From: Streptomyces canus
GTDB lineage: Bacteria > Actinomycetota > Actinomycetes > Streptomycetales > Streptomycetaceae
DNA length: 64,000 bases
Assembly (NCBI RefSeq): GCF_030816965.1
Contig: NZ_JAUSYQ010000002.1
Location: forward strand, 4,995,501 to 5,059,500
Direction of reading: 5' to 3'
Shown: in pieces, positions 1 to 7,500 of the stretch
Numbering within the stretch: the first letter of the stretch is position 1
Layout: every line of letters starts with the position of its first letter
Notes under the pieces: model-generated
The model's database searches: none
The model's input: only the letters and a program-made list of their open reading frames with translations
What the model was told of the DNA's origin: nothing
Made by a program: the position numbers and the translations under genes

Positions 1-245
1 CTCGTGTCCCGCACCCGCATCCCCCACTGCTCGCGCGGCCGGCGCCCCGGCGGCTTGCCCCAGCCGGCCAGGTGCAGGGCCCAGGTGACGAGGGCGCCCA
101 CCGCGGTGATCGCGAGACCACCGGCTATCCACACACCGGACACCGTGCACACCCCCGCCCCCAGCACGGCAGTCCCGGCGGTAGCGATGCCGCATCCGGT
201 CCAGCCCGCGACCGTGTGCCCCTCGTCATACTGATGTGCACCCAC
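1..245 (-). CDS. HGxxPAAW-like small membrane protein (3' end cut by window)
   Basis: The minus strand is open from a GTG at 245 to the window edge. A good ribosome binding site (GAGGGGG) lies four bases upstream. The product begins GAHQYDEGHTVAGWTG, which resembles the HGxxPAAW N-terminal signature of short actinobacterial membrane proteins, although PAA is replaced by VAG. Two hydrophobic segments follow (about residues 15-35 and 40-62), then a basic tail (GKPPGRRPREQW). The function of the family is unknown. The gene is divergent from the MarR gene, with a 111-bp shared upstream region. The C-terminus lies outside the window. Assignment to the family is from recall of its pattern. Confidence 0.7.
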   Translation of the reverse strand, partial: MGAHQYDEGHTVAGWTGCGIATAGTAVLGAGVCTVSGVWIAGGLAITAVGALVTWALHLAGWGKPPGRRPREQWGMRVRDT

Positions 246-356
246 AGATCCCCCTCGACCGATCCCTCACTTCCTAAGAAATTTAGCGCAGAAACCTCTC
301 ACGCGCTAAGGGAAATCCAGAACGCCCAGCGAACGCCTCAGAGAATCAGGAACCCG

Positions 357-845
357 ATGTCCGCCGAGCCCCGCCCCACCGCCACTCCGGCCCAGACACG
401 GGAGGCGATGGACCTCTTCATCGCCACCGCTCACCTCGGCCAGCAGGAGATGGCCCAACGGCTGGGTCTGAACGTGACCGACCTGCTGTCCTTCGCCTGC
501 GTCCTGAAGGCCGGCGAGAACCTCCTCACCGCGGGCGACCTCGCCGAGCACGCCCATGTCACGACCGGCGCGGTCACCGGCATCCTCAACCGCCTCGAAC
601 GCGGCGGCTACGTCACCCGCGTCCCCGACCCCACCGACCGCCGCCGCGTCCGGGTCGCCGCACTGCCCGACGCCGTGGCCAAGGTCGTCGCCCTCTACCA
701 GCCGTACTACGACCGCCTCGACGCCGTCTTCGCGGGCTACTCCGCCGACGAGATCGCCGTACTCCACGACTGGTTCAGCCGTTCGACGAACCTCGCGCTC
801 GCCTATATCGAGGAGTTGCGGGCGAAGGACGCGGACGGCGAGTAG
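357..845 (+). CDS. MarR family transcriptional regulator
   Basis: This 162-residue protein has the usual MarR length and layout: an N-terminal helix (TREAMDLFIATAHLGQQEM), a winged helix-turn-helix near residues 45-110 (LTAGDLAEHAHVTTGAVTG, then RLERGGYVTR), and the wing motif DPTDRRRVRV. It probably binds a palindrome as a dimer and responds to a small ligand. The frame stays open upstream, but the ATG at 357 fits family length and the upstream region has no coding character. It diverges from the HGxxPAAW-like gene, so control of itself or that neighbour is a reasonable guess. The ligand cannot be inferred. Confidence 0.85.
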   Translation: MSAEPRPTATPAQTREAMDLFIATAHLGQQEMAQRLGLNVTDLLSFACVLKAGENLLTAGDLAEHAHVTTGAVTGILNRLERGGYVTRVPDPTDRRRVRVAALPDAVAKVVALYQPYYDRLDAVFAGYSADEIAVLHDWFSRSTNLALAYIEELRAKDADGE

Positions 846-865
846 CGGGACCGCCCCACCCCGGG

Positions 866-897
866 GGTGGAGCTAGCCCCACCTCCCATTCGGGAGG
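866..897. promoter_or_regulatory. Near-palindrome plus hairpin upstream of the GtrA-like gene
   Basis: GGTGGAGCTAGCCCCACC (866-883) is an inverted repeat with one mismatched pair around GCTAGC. It partly overlaps a short hairpin with arms CCTCCC (882-887) and GGGAGG (892-897). It lies between the MarR stop and the GtrA-like start, so it could be a regulator site or a promoter element for the downstream gene. No protein can be assigned. Confidence 0.4.
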
Positions 898-1000
898 GCA
901 CTCCATCGTTCCGGCGAGCCCGCGACGGCATCGTTGATCTCAGCCGATCCACCCCGGATCAGGCGGATCGAGAAGCCCGCGCCGAGCCGGAGGAAACACC

Positions 1001-1537
1001 ATGGAGCCGCAGACGGCCGACAGGACCCAGTCCCCGTCCTCGCCCTCCCTGTCCTCCCCGGCCGGCCCCGGCCCCCTCGCCTCCTTCGTCCGCTTCGTCG
1101 TCTGCGGCGGCGGGATCGGCGTCCTCTCCAGCTTCGCCGTACCGCTGGCGGCGATGACGATGCCGTGGGCGGTCGCGAACGCGGTGATCACCGTGGTCTC
1201 CACGCTCCTGTGTACCGAGCTCCACGCCCTGTTCACCTTCGGCACCGGCCGCCGCCCGGGCTGGCGCCGGCACCTCCAGTCCTCCGGCTCCGCGGCGGCC
1301 GCGTACGCCGTCACCTGCGCCGCGATGTTCCTCCTCCACGTCATCCAGTCGGCGCCCGGCATGCTCACGGAACAGGCCGTCTACCTCACCGCGTCCGGTC
1401 TGGCCGGCATCGGCCGCTTCCTGGTCCTGCGCCTGTTCGTCTTCGCGAGCGGCCGCAAGACCCCGCGTCCCCCGCGCCCCGTGCTCCCCCTGCCCCGCCC
1501 CGTCCTCACCCAGGCCGCCGTCGGCGCCACCTGCTGA
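1001..1537 (+). CDS. GtrA family membrane protein
   Basis: The product has 178 residues. After a Pro/Ser-rich cytoplasmic N-terminus (about 1-28) come four predicted membrane segments: FVRFVVCGGGIGVLSSFAV, AVANAVITVVSTLLC, a third near residues 100-120, and a fourth near 130-150. The pattern FVRFVVCGGGIG ... ELHALFTFG matches the GtrA fold, whose members help move lipid-linked sugars or glycosylate cell-surface polymers. The ATG at 1001 is preceded by GGAGGAAACACC, a strong ribosome binding site. No glycosyltransferase gene is adjacent, so the substrate is unknown. Confidence 0.8.
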   Translation: MEPQTADRTQSPSSPSLSSPAGPGPLASFVRFVVCGGGIGVLSSFAVPLAAMTMPWAVANAVITVVSTLLCTELHALFTFGTGRRPGWRRHLQSSGSAAAAYAVTCAAMFLLHVIQSAPGMLTEQAVYLTASGLAGIGRFLVLRLFVFASGRKTPRPPRPVLPLPRPVLTQAAVGATC

Positions 1538-1599
1538 CGTACGGTCAACACGGTTCGCCCGCCCCGAAGGGGGCTGCCGTGCGCGGGTACTGGCGCAAC

Positions 1600-1800
1600 G
1601 CCCGGCCCCTTCTACGGCGCCGCCACCGACTCGACGATGCCGGGCCGCTGGACGCCCTGCGCCAGATCTCCTACGACGACGATCCGGGCGGCGGTCTCGA
1701 GGGAGTTCGTGAGCCACCTCGACGACGGGCCGGCGGGGTACCTGCCTGGGTCCGTCTTCAAGCTCGACCCGCGGCGGCCGCCCCGTCGGCGGGAGTCGCT
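1600..1800 (+). pseudogene. Probable remnant of an unidentified gene (frameshifted)
   Basis: No intact gene covers this stretch, but two plus-strand frames carry protein-like sequence with high GC at third positions. One frame reads LDALRQISYDDDPG (about 1650-1692). The next reads SREFVSHLDDGPAGYLPGS and then VFKLDP (about 1697-1775). Joining them needs one frame change near 1690. There is no credible start or stop pair. It ends just before the convergent NUDIX gene. I do not recognise the family. Confidence 0.3.
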
Positions 1801-1817
1801 GCCGACGCTCTCGGCGT

Positions 1818-2303
1818 TCAGGCCGCCAGGTGACGCCGTAGGGCCTCCGCCCCGTCGGACACGAACGTCCTCCACCCGGCCGCCTCCAGCAACTCCCCCT
1901 CGCTGAACCAGCCGTGCCACGCGATCTCCGCCGGATCGGGTACGAGCGCTCCGGTCACGACGACTTCGTGCACCCCGAGCCAGTAGGGGCTGATCTCGCC
2001 GCGGCACAGGAACTTGAAGAGGAAGCGAGGGGTCCCGAACACCCCCAGCTCCTCGGCGAGTTCGCGGGCCGCCGCCTCCTCGTACGACTCCCCGACCTCC
2101 GACGCCCCGCCCACCAGCCAGTTGTACTGCCCCGGGAAGCGGGAATCGTTCTCCGGCCGCCGATGCACCAGAAACCGTCCGTCCGGATCACGGCAGACCG
2201 TGGTAGCGATCCGGTGCAGCCACCCCTTCTCGATGGCCTCCGCCCGGTCCACCACCCCGATGACCCGGTCGTCCTCGTCCACGCGCTCCACTAGTTCGCC
2301 CAT
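1818..2303 (-). CDS. NUDIX hydrolase
   Basis: The product has 161 residues. The NUDIX box is complete: G-x5-E-x7-REL-x-EELG around GGASEVGESYEEAAARELAE (about residues 75-100). The flanking sequence (WLHRIATTVCRDPDGRFLVHRR, FPGQYNWLVGG) resembles the isopentenyl-diphosphate isomerase-like and YfcD-like branch, so the substrate could be a nucleoside diphosphate derivative or another diphosphate. The ATG at 2303 (MGELVERVDEDDRVIG) was chosen because the fold begins there, although the frame is open further upstream. The gene stands alone, convergent with the remnant on its 3' side. Confidence 0.85.
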   Translation of the reverse strand: MGELVERVDEDDRVIGVVDRAEAIEKGWLHRIATTVCRDPDGRFLVHRRPENDSRFPGQYNWLVGGASEVGESYEEAAARELAEELGVFGTPRFLFKFLCRGEISPYWLGVHEVVVTGALVPDPAEIAWHGWFSEGELLEAAGWRTFVSDGAEALRRHLAA

Positions 2304-2508
2304 GGCGGTCACGATGGCAGAGGGGTACGACAACGCTGTGTTGGGGGCTGCCAACACCCTTGGGGGTAAAGCTTCCCCCACCTTGGACTGGGCGGTGGGC
2401 TCCATGTCGCCGTACCGGAATCGGCGGCATCGTAGAAGCCATCGGATCCCGGACGGCCGGGCCCGGCCCCCGAGTTCACGTGCTACGCCCTCTACGGAAG
2501 GAACTCCC

Positions 2509-2694
2509 ATGACCCCGCTGCTGTCCTCCCCGTCGATCGAGATCTCCCCCGAGAGCGAACTGACCCCACTCCTCACCGCCTGGGACCTGGCCCACCCCGC
2601 CGCGGCCGACCCCGACTGGCGCCACCTGCTCGACGAGCTCGCCCACCCCCGCACCATCCAGGCCTTCCACGGCCTGGCCACGACCGCCGCATGA
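2509..2694 (+). CDS. Small conserved hypothetical protein, 61 residues
   Basis: This short gene has a clear ribosome binding site (GGAAGG, then six bases, then ATG), consistent third-position GC and a strong terminator 30 bp past its stop. The product is acidic and helix-rich (SIEISPESELTPLLTAWDLA, DWRHLLDELAHPRTIQAF), with no signal peptide, membrane segment or metal motif. I recognise no function. It is divergent from the NUDIX gene and transcribed as a single unit. Confidence 0.75.
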   Translation: MTPLLSSPSIEISPESELTPLLTAWDLAHPAAADPDWRHLLDELAHPRTIQAFHGLATTAA

Positions 2695-2724
2695 CCTCGC
2701 TGCCACGCCATCCCCCTGCCGCAA

Positions 2725-2754
2725 GAGGCCCCGGAGATCCCACTCCGGGGCCTC
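2725..2754 (+). terminator. Intrinsic terminator of the 61-residue protein gene
   Basis: A perfect 12-bp stem (GAGGCCCCGGAG / CTCCGGGGCCTC) with a 6-nt loop begins 30 bp after the stop codon. There is no long T tract, which is usual for Streptomyces. It would also stop read-through from the minus-strand pseudogene. Confidence 0.8.
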
Positions 2755-2857
2755 TCGTACGTCCGGGGTGCGCGGCGGGGGCGGGGAACTCCGGCCGGAG
2801 AGCTCGACTGACGAGGGCGTTACCGGCAGCGCGGTTGCTGTAGCTGTACAGAACCGG

Positions 2858-3330
2858 TCAGAGCTCCAGTGTCGCCAGGCCCTGCCTGAAGACCGCACGC
2901 GCGCCCGGGTCGCGTCTCCGTGAGCCTGCCTGGCGGCGTGGTACTCATCTGAAGTCACCGTGCATCCGGACGCGAGAGTTTCCCGGACCCGACGCAAGGA
3001 GTGGTACGAAGCGGCTTCCGACACGTCGGTGGACGCCGTCACACAAGCCGTTCCCGCGCCTCGTCGCACCCCGACGCCTGGAACGCCTGGAACGCCTGCC
3101 GGATCTTGGCTGCCCTCGCCTGTGAGCCCGGGTAGTCCTCGTCAGCGGCCAACCGCGTGGCCTCGTGCGCTCGACGAAGGGTCACCAGACAATCCGCGTA
3201 CATGGTCCGGCGGTCATGCAGCCTGTTGTCCCTGACCCTCCGCCGCCACCGCAAGTGCTCACCGGCCGGCGTCGCCCCCACCCCGAGCACCGCTCCCAGG
3301 GTCGTCCGACCGGGCGCCGGGGGTGTACAT
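2858..3330 (-). pseudogene. Frameshifted gene for a membrane-anchored hypothetical protein
   Basis: Read on the minus strand, this stretch spells one continuous protein only if two frame changes are allowed. The pieces are TTLGAVLGVGATPAGEHLRW, then RRRVRDNRLHDRRTMYADCL ... SGCDEARERLV; a shift near 3045-3060 leads to TASTDVSEAASYHSLRRVRE ... DEYHAARQAHGDATRA; a second shift near 2895 leads to AVFRQGLATLEL and a TGA at 2858-2860. The order (short hydrophobic anchor, W-R-R, helical domain) is common in Streptomyces proteins of unknown role. No clean start codon is visible. The two lesions suggest a decaying gene, though base-calling errors could also cause them. Confidence 0.6.
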
Positions 3331-3367
3331 GGCAGCAGCAGGACGGGGGCCGACCGTACGCCACGAC

Positions 3368-3401
3368 AAAGCCCCCTCCGGGATGATCCCGAGGGGGCTT
3401 T
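3368..3401 (-). terminator. Terminator of tRNA-Arg(ACG)
   Basis: Arms AAAGCCCCCTC (3368-3378) and GAGGGGGCTTT (3391-3401) form an 11-bp stem ending in T residues when read on the minus strand, directly downstream of the tRNA. Confidence 0.8.
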
Positions 3402-3410
3402 GAACTGCTG

Positions 3411-3483
3411 TGCACTCGGCAGGATTCGAACCTGCAACCTTCTGATCCGTAGTCAGATGCTCTATCCGTTAAGCTACGAGTGC
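3411..3483 (-). tRNA. tRNA-Arg (anticodon ACG)
   Basis: The minus strand folds as a 73-nt cloverleaf. The acceptor stem is GCACTCG / CGAGTGC with discriminator A. The anticodon stem TCTGA / TCAGA encloses the loop CTACGGA (anticodon ACG), and the T arm contains GGTTCGAATCC. CCA is not encoded. It reads CGU (and CGC/CGA if the adenosine is deaminated to inosine). Confidence 0.95.
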
Positions 3484-3629
3484 TTGTTCTGTTTTCTCGC
3501 CGTTCCTTGCCCTTCCGGGCCGCTCGCGGCGACAGGAAGAACATTACATGACTGCCGCTCGCATGTGAAATCCGTTTGCCGTAGCCCTTGTGACCTGCCA
3601 AAACACCCCTCAGAGCAGGGGGACAACGA

Positions 3630-3660
3630 CGAAGCCCCGGTCGCTCGGACCGGGGCTTCG
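3630..3660 (-). terminator. Terminator of tRNA-Ser(GCT)
   Basis: A perfect 13-bp stem (CGAAGCCCCGGTC / GACCGGGGCTTCG) with a 5-nt loop lies 11 bp past the 3' end of the tRNA. Confidence 0.8.
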
Positions 3661-3671
3661 GTGATCTTGCG

Positions 3672-3762
3672 CGGAGGCGGAGGGATTTGAACCCTCGATG
3701 GGATTTAAGTCCCAAACCGCATTAGCAGTGCGGCGCCATAGACCGGACTAGGCGACGCCTCC
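3672..3762 (-). tRNA. tRNA-Ser (anticodon GCT)
   Basis: This is a 91-nt class II tRNA on the minus strand. The acceptor stem begins GGAGGCG and pairs with CGCCTCC, with discriminator G. The anticodon stem CCGCA / TGCGG encloses CTGCTAA (anticodon GCT), a long variable arm (GGGACTTAAATCCC) follows, and the T arm holds GGTTCAAATCC. CCA is not encoded. It decodes AGC and AGU. Confidence 0.95.
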
Positions 3763-3915
3763 AGCACAGCCGCCCGCGCGAGCGCGAGTGGTGCGTGCAG
3801 ATGATGACACAGTCGAAGGTCGTGCCACCAATCGGTTCCCACGGTACTAGGCGGGCGGGGCACAGGGCAAAGTGCATTCGCGCAACGTACGGCGCCGTCC
3901 GGCGTTAGTCAGGGC

Positions 3916-4431
3916 ATGTCATACGTCACCCGGCTCGGCCGGCTCGCACGCTTGAGCCCCCTCCCCCTGTTCCTCGCCGCTCTGGCCCCCACCCCCGCGT
4001 CGGCATACACCGACGGCGGCGACCATCTCACCGTCACCGTCCGGGACGCGGGAAGCGGCGCCGACGGGACCTTCGAGGTCGGCTGTCACCCCACGCACGG
4101 CACCCACCCCGACCTGCCCGGCGCCTGCGCCGTCCTGGAGCGCAACACACGGTGGGGCAAGGACACCTTCGCCCCCGTCCCCGAGGGCAGCTTCTGCACC
4201 ATGCTCTACGGCGGTCCCGCCACCGCCCACGTCACGGGGACCTGGGCCGGGCGCCCCGTGGACACCTGGTTCGACCGGAGCGACGGGTGCGACATCGCGC
4301 GATGGGACCGGTTCGTGCCGCTCCTCCCCAGCATGGACACCCAGCCACCGGCAGGCGGTCACACGTTCTACTTCACTTCGTCGTGCGACCTCCCTCTCAT
4401 CCAGCACCCCCCGCACAACGGCTGCGCTTAG
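3916..4431 (+). CDS. Secreted subtilisin-inhibitor-like (SSI family) protein
   Basis: The 171-residue precursor has a Sec signal peptide ending TPASA-YTDGG (cleavage near residue 30). The mature part matches the SSI fold: LTVTVRDAGSGADG at the start, a disulfide pair in FEVGC ... PGACAVLER, and the reactive-site region FCTMLYGG. There the residue after C-T is Met, where SSI has its P1 Met after C-P. The matching Cys is in DGCDIARWD. Such proteins inhibit subtilisin-type and related serine proteases outside the cell. An unusual C-terminal extension (about 25 residues) carries two more Cys. The ribosome binding site (CAGGGC) is weak. Confidence 0.85.
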   Translation: MSYVTRLGRLARLSPLPLFLAALAPTPASAYTDGGDHLTVTVRDAGSGADGTFEVGCHPTHGTHPDLPGACAVLERNTRWGKDTFAPVPEGSFCTMLYGGPATAHVTGTWAGRPVDTWFDRSDGCDIARWDRFVPLLPSMDTQPPAGGHTFYFTSSCDLPLIQHPPHNGCA

Positions 4432-4515
4432 ACTCCCTCGCGTGACACGTCGCGGGCCCCTTGGCAAGATGGCCCGAACGGTCGGCAAAGTGCGGTAACA
4501 GGGAGGAAGCGTCTC

Positions 4516-7500
4516 GTGAGCAGCAGGCCATCCCGAGGCGCTGCTCGCCTCGCAGCCATACTCGACGCGCTTCCCGACGCGTTGGTGCTGGTCAACGCCA
4601 ATGGGACCGTCGTCAACGCGAACACCATCGCGCTGGAGGCGTTCGAGGCGCCGGGCACCGCCCTGGTCGGCCGCGGGCTGCTCGATCTGCTGCCGCACTT
4701 CGACTCACGGCTCATCCCGGGCTCCATGCGGCGGCCCGACCACATGGACCCGCGCGGGCGCACCAAGCCGACCCGGATGGTCGCCCGGCGGACCGACGGC
4801 ACCGAGTTCCCCGTCGAGGTCACCAGCGCCAATCTGGAGAACGGCCAGCAGGCCTACGACGGTTACGGCTACAGCGGCGACGAGCTGCTCATGCTCGTCG
4901 TACGCGACCTCACCGGGACCGTGGACACCGAGGCCGAGCTGGCACGGTCGCAGCGGCAGACCGAGATGATCCTGCGGGCCGCCTCGGAGGGTGTCGTAGG
5001 GACCGACACCGACGGGCGGATCGTGCTCGTCAACCCGGCCGCCGCCCAGATACTGGGTTACCGGGCCAGTGACCTCGGTGGCCGCGAGCTCCACGACCTC
5101 ATCCTGCACTCCCGCGCCGACGGCACCCCCTTCCCGTACGAGGAGTCCCCCCTCGCCGACACCCTGCGCTCCGGGCGCAAGCACCGGGTGCGCGGACAGG
5201 TGCTGTGGTCGAAGAAGGACGAGAAGGTCCCGGTGGACCTGACGACTGCGCCGGTGCGCGACGGCGACCAGCTCGTCGGCGCCGTGCTCACCTTCACCGA
5301 CCGGCGGCCCTACGACTCGCTCGCCGACGAGAAGACCGCCGCCGAGAAGGCCCACGCGGCGGAGCTGGAACGGATCGAGGAGGAGCACGCCTCCGAACTC
5401 ACCGCGCTGCGCCAGAAGCACATCACCGAACTGGAAGAGCTCCAGGAGCAGCACGACGAGGAAATCGCCTCCGGTGAGGAGCGGTACGCCGCGCTCGGGG
5501 AGCGCGAGAAGGACCGCTACGAGGCGCTCGCCGGGCGCCACGACCAGCTCCTCACCCTGCTCGGCCGCTCCCTGCGGGGCCCCCTCGACGAACTGCGCCG
5601 CGAACTGTCCGCGCTCGCCGCCGACGACGCAGGCCAGCTGTGGCCCGAGGCCAACCAGGTCCTGCACCACCTCTCGGCCGGCTACTCCCGCATCACCAAC
5701 CTCATCGACAACGTCCTCGGCTACCAGCGACTCGACGCCGGCACCGACGACATCGTCCGTACGAACGTCATGCTCGACGCGGTCGTCGCCGCGGGTGTGG
5801 ACGGCGCGGTCGAACTCATCGGGCCGGGGCGCGTCCAGTTCGCCGTGCACGCGCCGCCCATCGAGGCCGAGGTCGACGCCCAGCGCCTCGCGACCGCGCT
5901 CGCGCATCTCATCGCGGACGTGGCCGGGGTCGACGCGACCGGGAACTCTCCCGTGTCCGCGGGCGGTTACATGGACAACACGGTCGTGGTGGCGGCAGCG
6001 CAGCGCGGCGAGGGCGTACGGATCGAGGTGCGCGGGCCGTACGCCGGGGGAGACCCGGTGCACGAGCCGATCGTGCGCGGGATCGTGCGCGCCCACGGCG
6101 GTGTGTTGCAGACGCACGAGGTGCCGGGCATGAGCGGCAGCGCGTACGTCCTCGAAGTGCCCATCGGCGGTGGGGCGGGGGCCGTCGCGGCTCCCGGTCC
6201 GGCCGCGCTGGAGGCCGCCCCCCTGGAAACCGCCCCCGTGGAGGCCGCCCCTGCCGATGGCGGCGGGCGGCGGCGGGCCCGGCGCTCCTCCACCGACTCC
6301 TTCCTGGACGCCGACCTCCCGGCCGAGACCGACGAATCCGTGGCGCCCACCGGGCGGCGCAGGCGGCGGGCGGCGGCCGAGCGGGAACAGCCGGTGTCCG
6401 TACCCGCACAGGCCTCCGGCGACGACGGGGAAGGCTCCGGAGGTACGGGTCGACGCCGTGCCCGGCCCGCCGAAGCCGGTGTGTCCGAGGGTGCCGTGGT
6501 GATGGCCGCCGAGCATGGCGCCGGGTCCGCCGCCGCGGGTACCGGTCTCGGCGGGACCGTGCCACCGCAGGGCGTGCCCGTGCCGGCCGGGCGTCGGGCC
6601 CTGAACGACGGTGGCGAACAGCACGCGCTGCCGGCGGCGTTGCCCGCGGGCGGCTCCGCCGAAGCGGGCCAGGCGCAGGGGGAGCTCCCGGTCGCCGGGC
6701 AGGGTTCGTCCGGCACGGGCGCACCGCAGCAGGACGGGCGCCGACGGCGCGCCCTCGCCGCCGCGTCGGAGCGCGCGGCCGCACAGGAGGCGGCCCCCCG
6801 TGCGGTGTTCGCGCTCCCGCCCGCCGAGGCGGACCGACCGTCCGGCGACGCGGCCGCGGTGGGACTGACGCCGGTGCAGGCACAGGCACAGGCACAGGCA
6901 CAGACGACAGGGCCGGCGTCGGCGCAGATTCCGGGCCAGGCTCAGGTCCCGCGGCAAGCTCACGTCCAAAGCCAGGGTCAGGTGCCGAACCAGGTCGCAG
7001 ACCCGGCTCAGGTCCCGGGCCAGGGCTTGGGGCAGCTCCCGGGCCAGATGCCGGTACCCGGACAAATTCGGGCGCCTGGTCAAGCACAGGCCCCGAGCCA
7101 AGGTCAGGTGCCGAACCAGGCCGCAGACCCGGCTCAGGTCGCCGACCCGGCTCAGGTCCCGGGCCAGGGCTTGGGGCAGCTCCCGGGCCAGATGCCGGTA
7201 CCCGGCCAGATCCAGGCACCGGGGCAGGCACAGATCCCCGGCCAAGGTCAGGCCCCGGGCTCGGCACAACTCCCGGGTGAAGTACAGGTACCCGGCCAGA
7301 TCCAGGTACCCGGCCAGACCCAGGCACCGGGGCAGGCACAGGTCCCGGGTCAGGCGCAGCCCCTCGGCCAGGCCCCGTCCCCGGTTCCGACGGCAGCTCC
7401 CGCCCCCGCCCCCGCCCCCGTTCCGGCCAGCGGCCTCGCCCCAGTCCCCGGTCACGCCGTCCCCGCCGACGGTCACGGTGACGACGGTCGGCACGACGCC

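Noticed and set aside
2364..2381. GGGGGTAAAGCTTCCCCC hairpin upstream of the 61-residue protein gene
   Set aside because: A short stem inside the divergent promoter region without a T tract or other support; not reported as a terminator.
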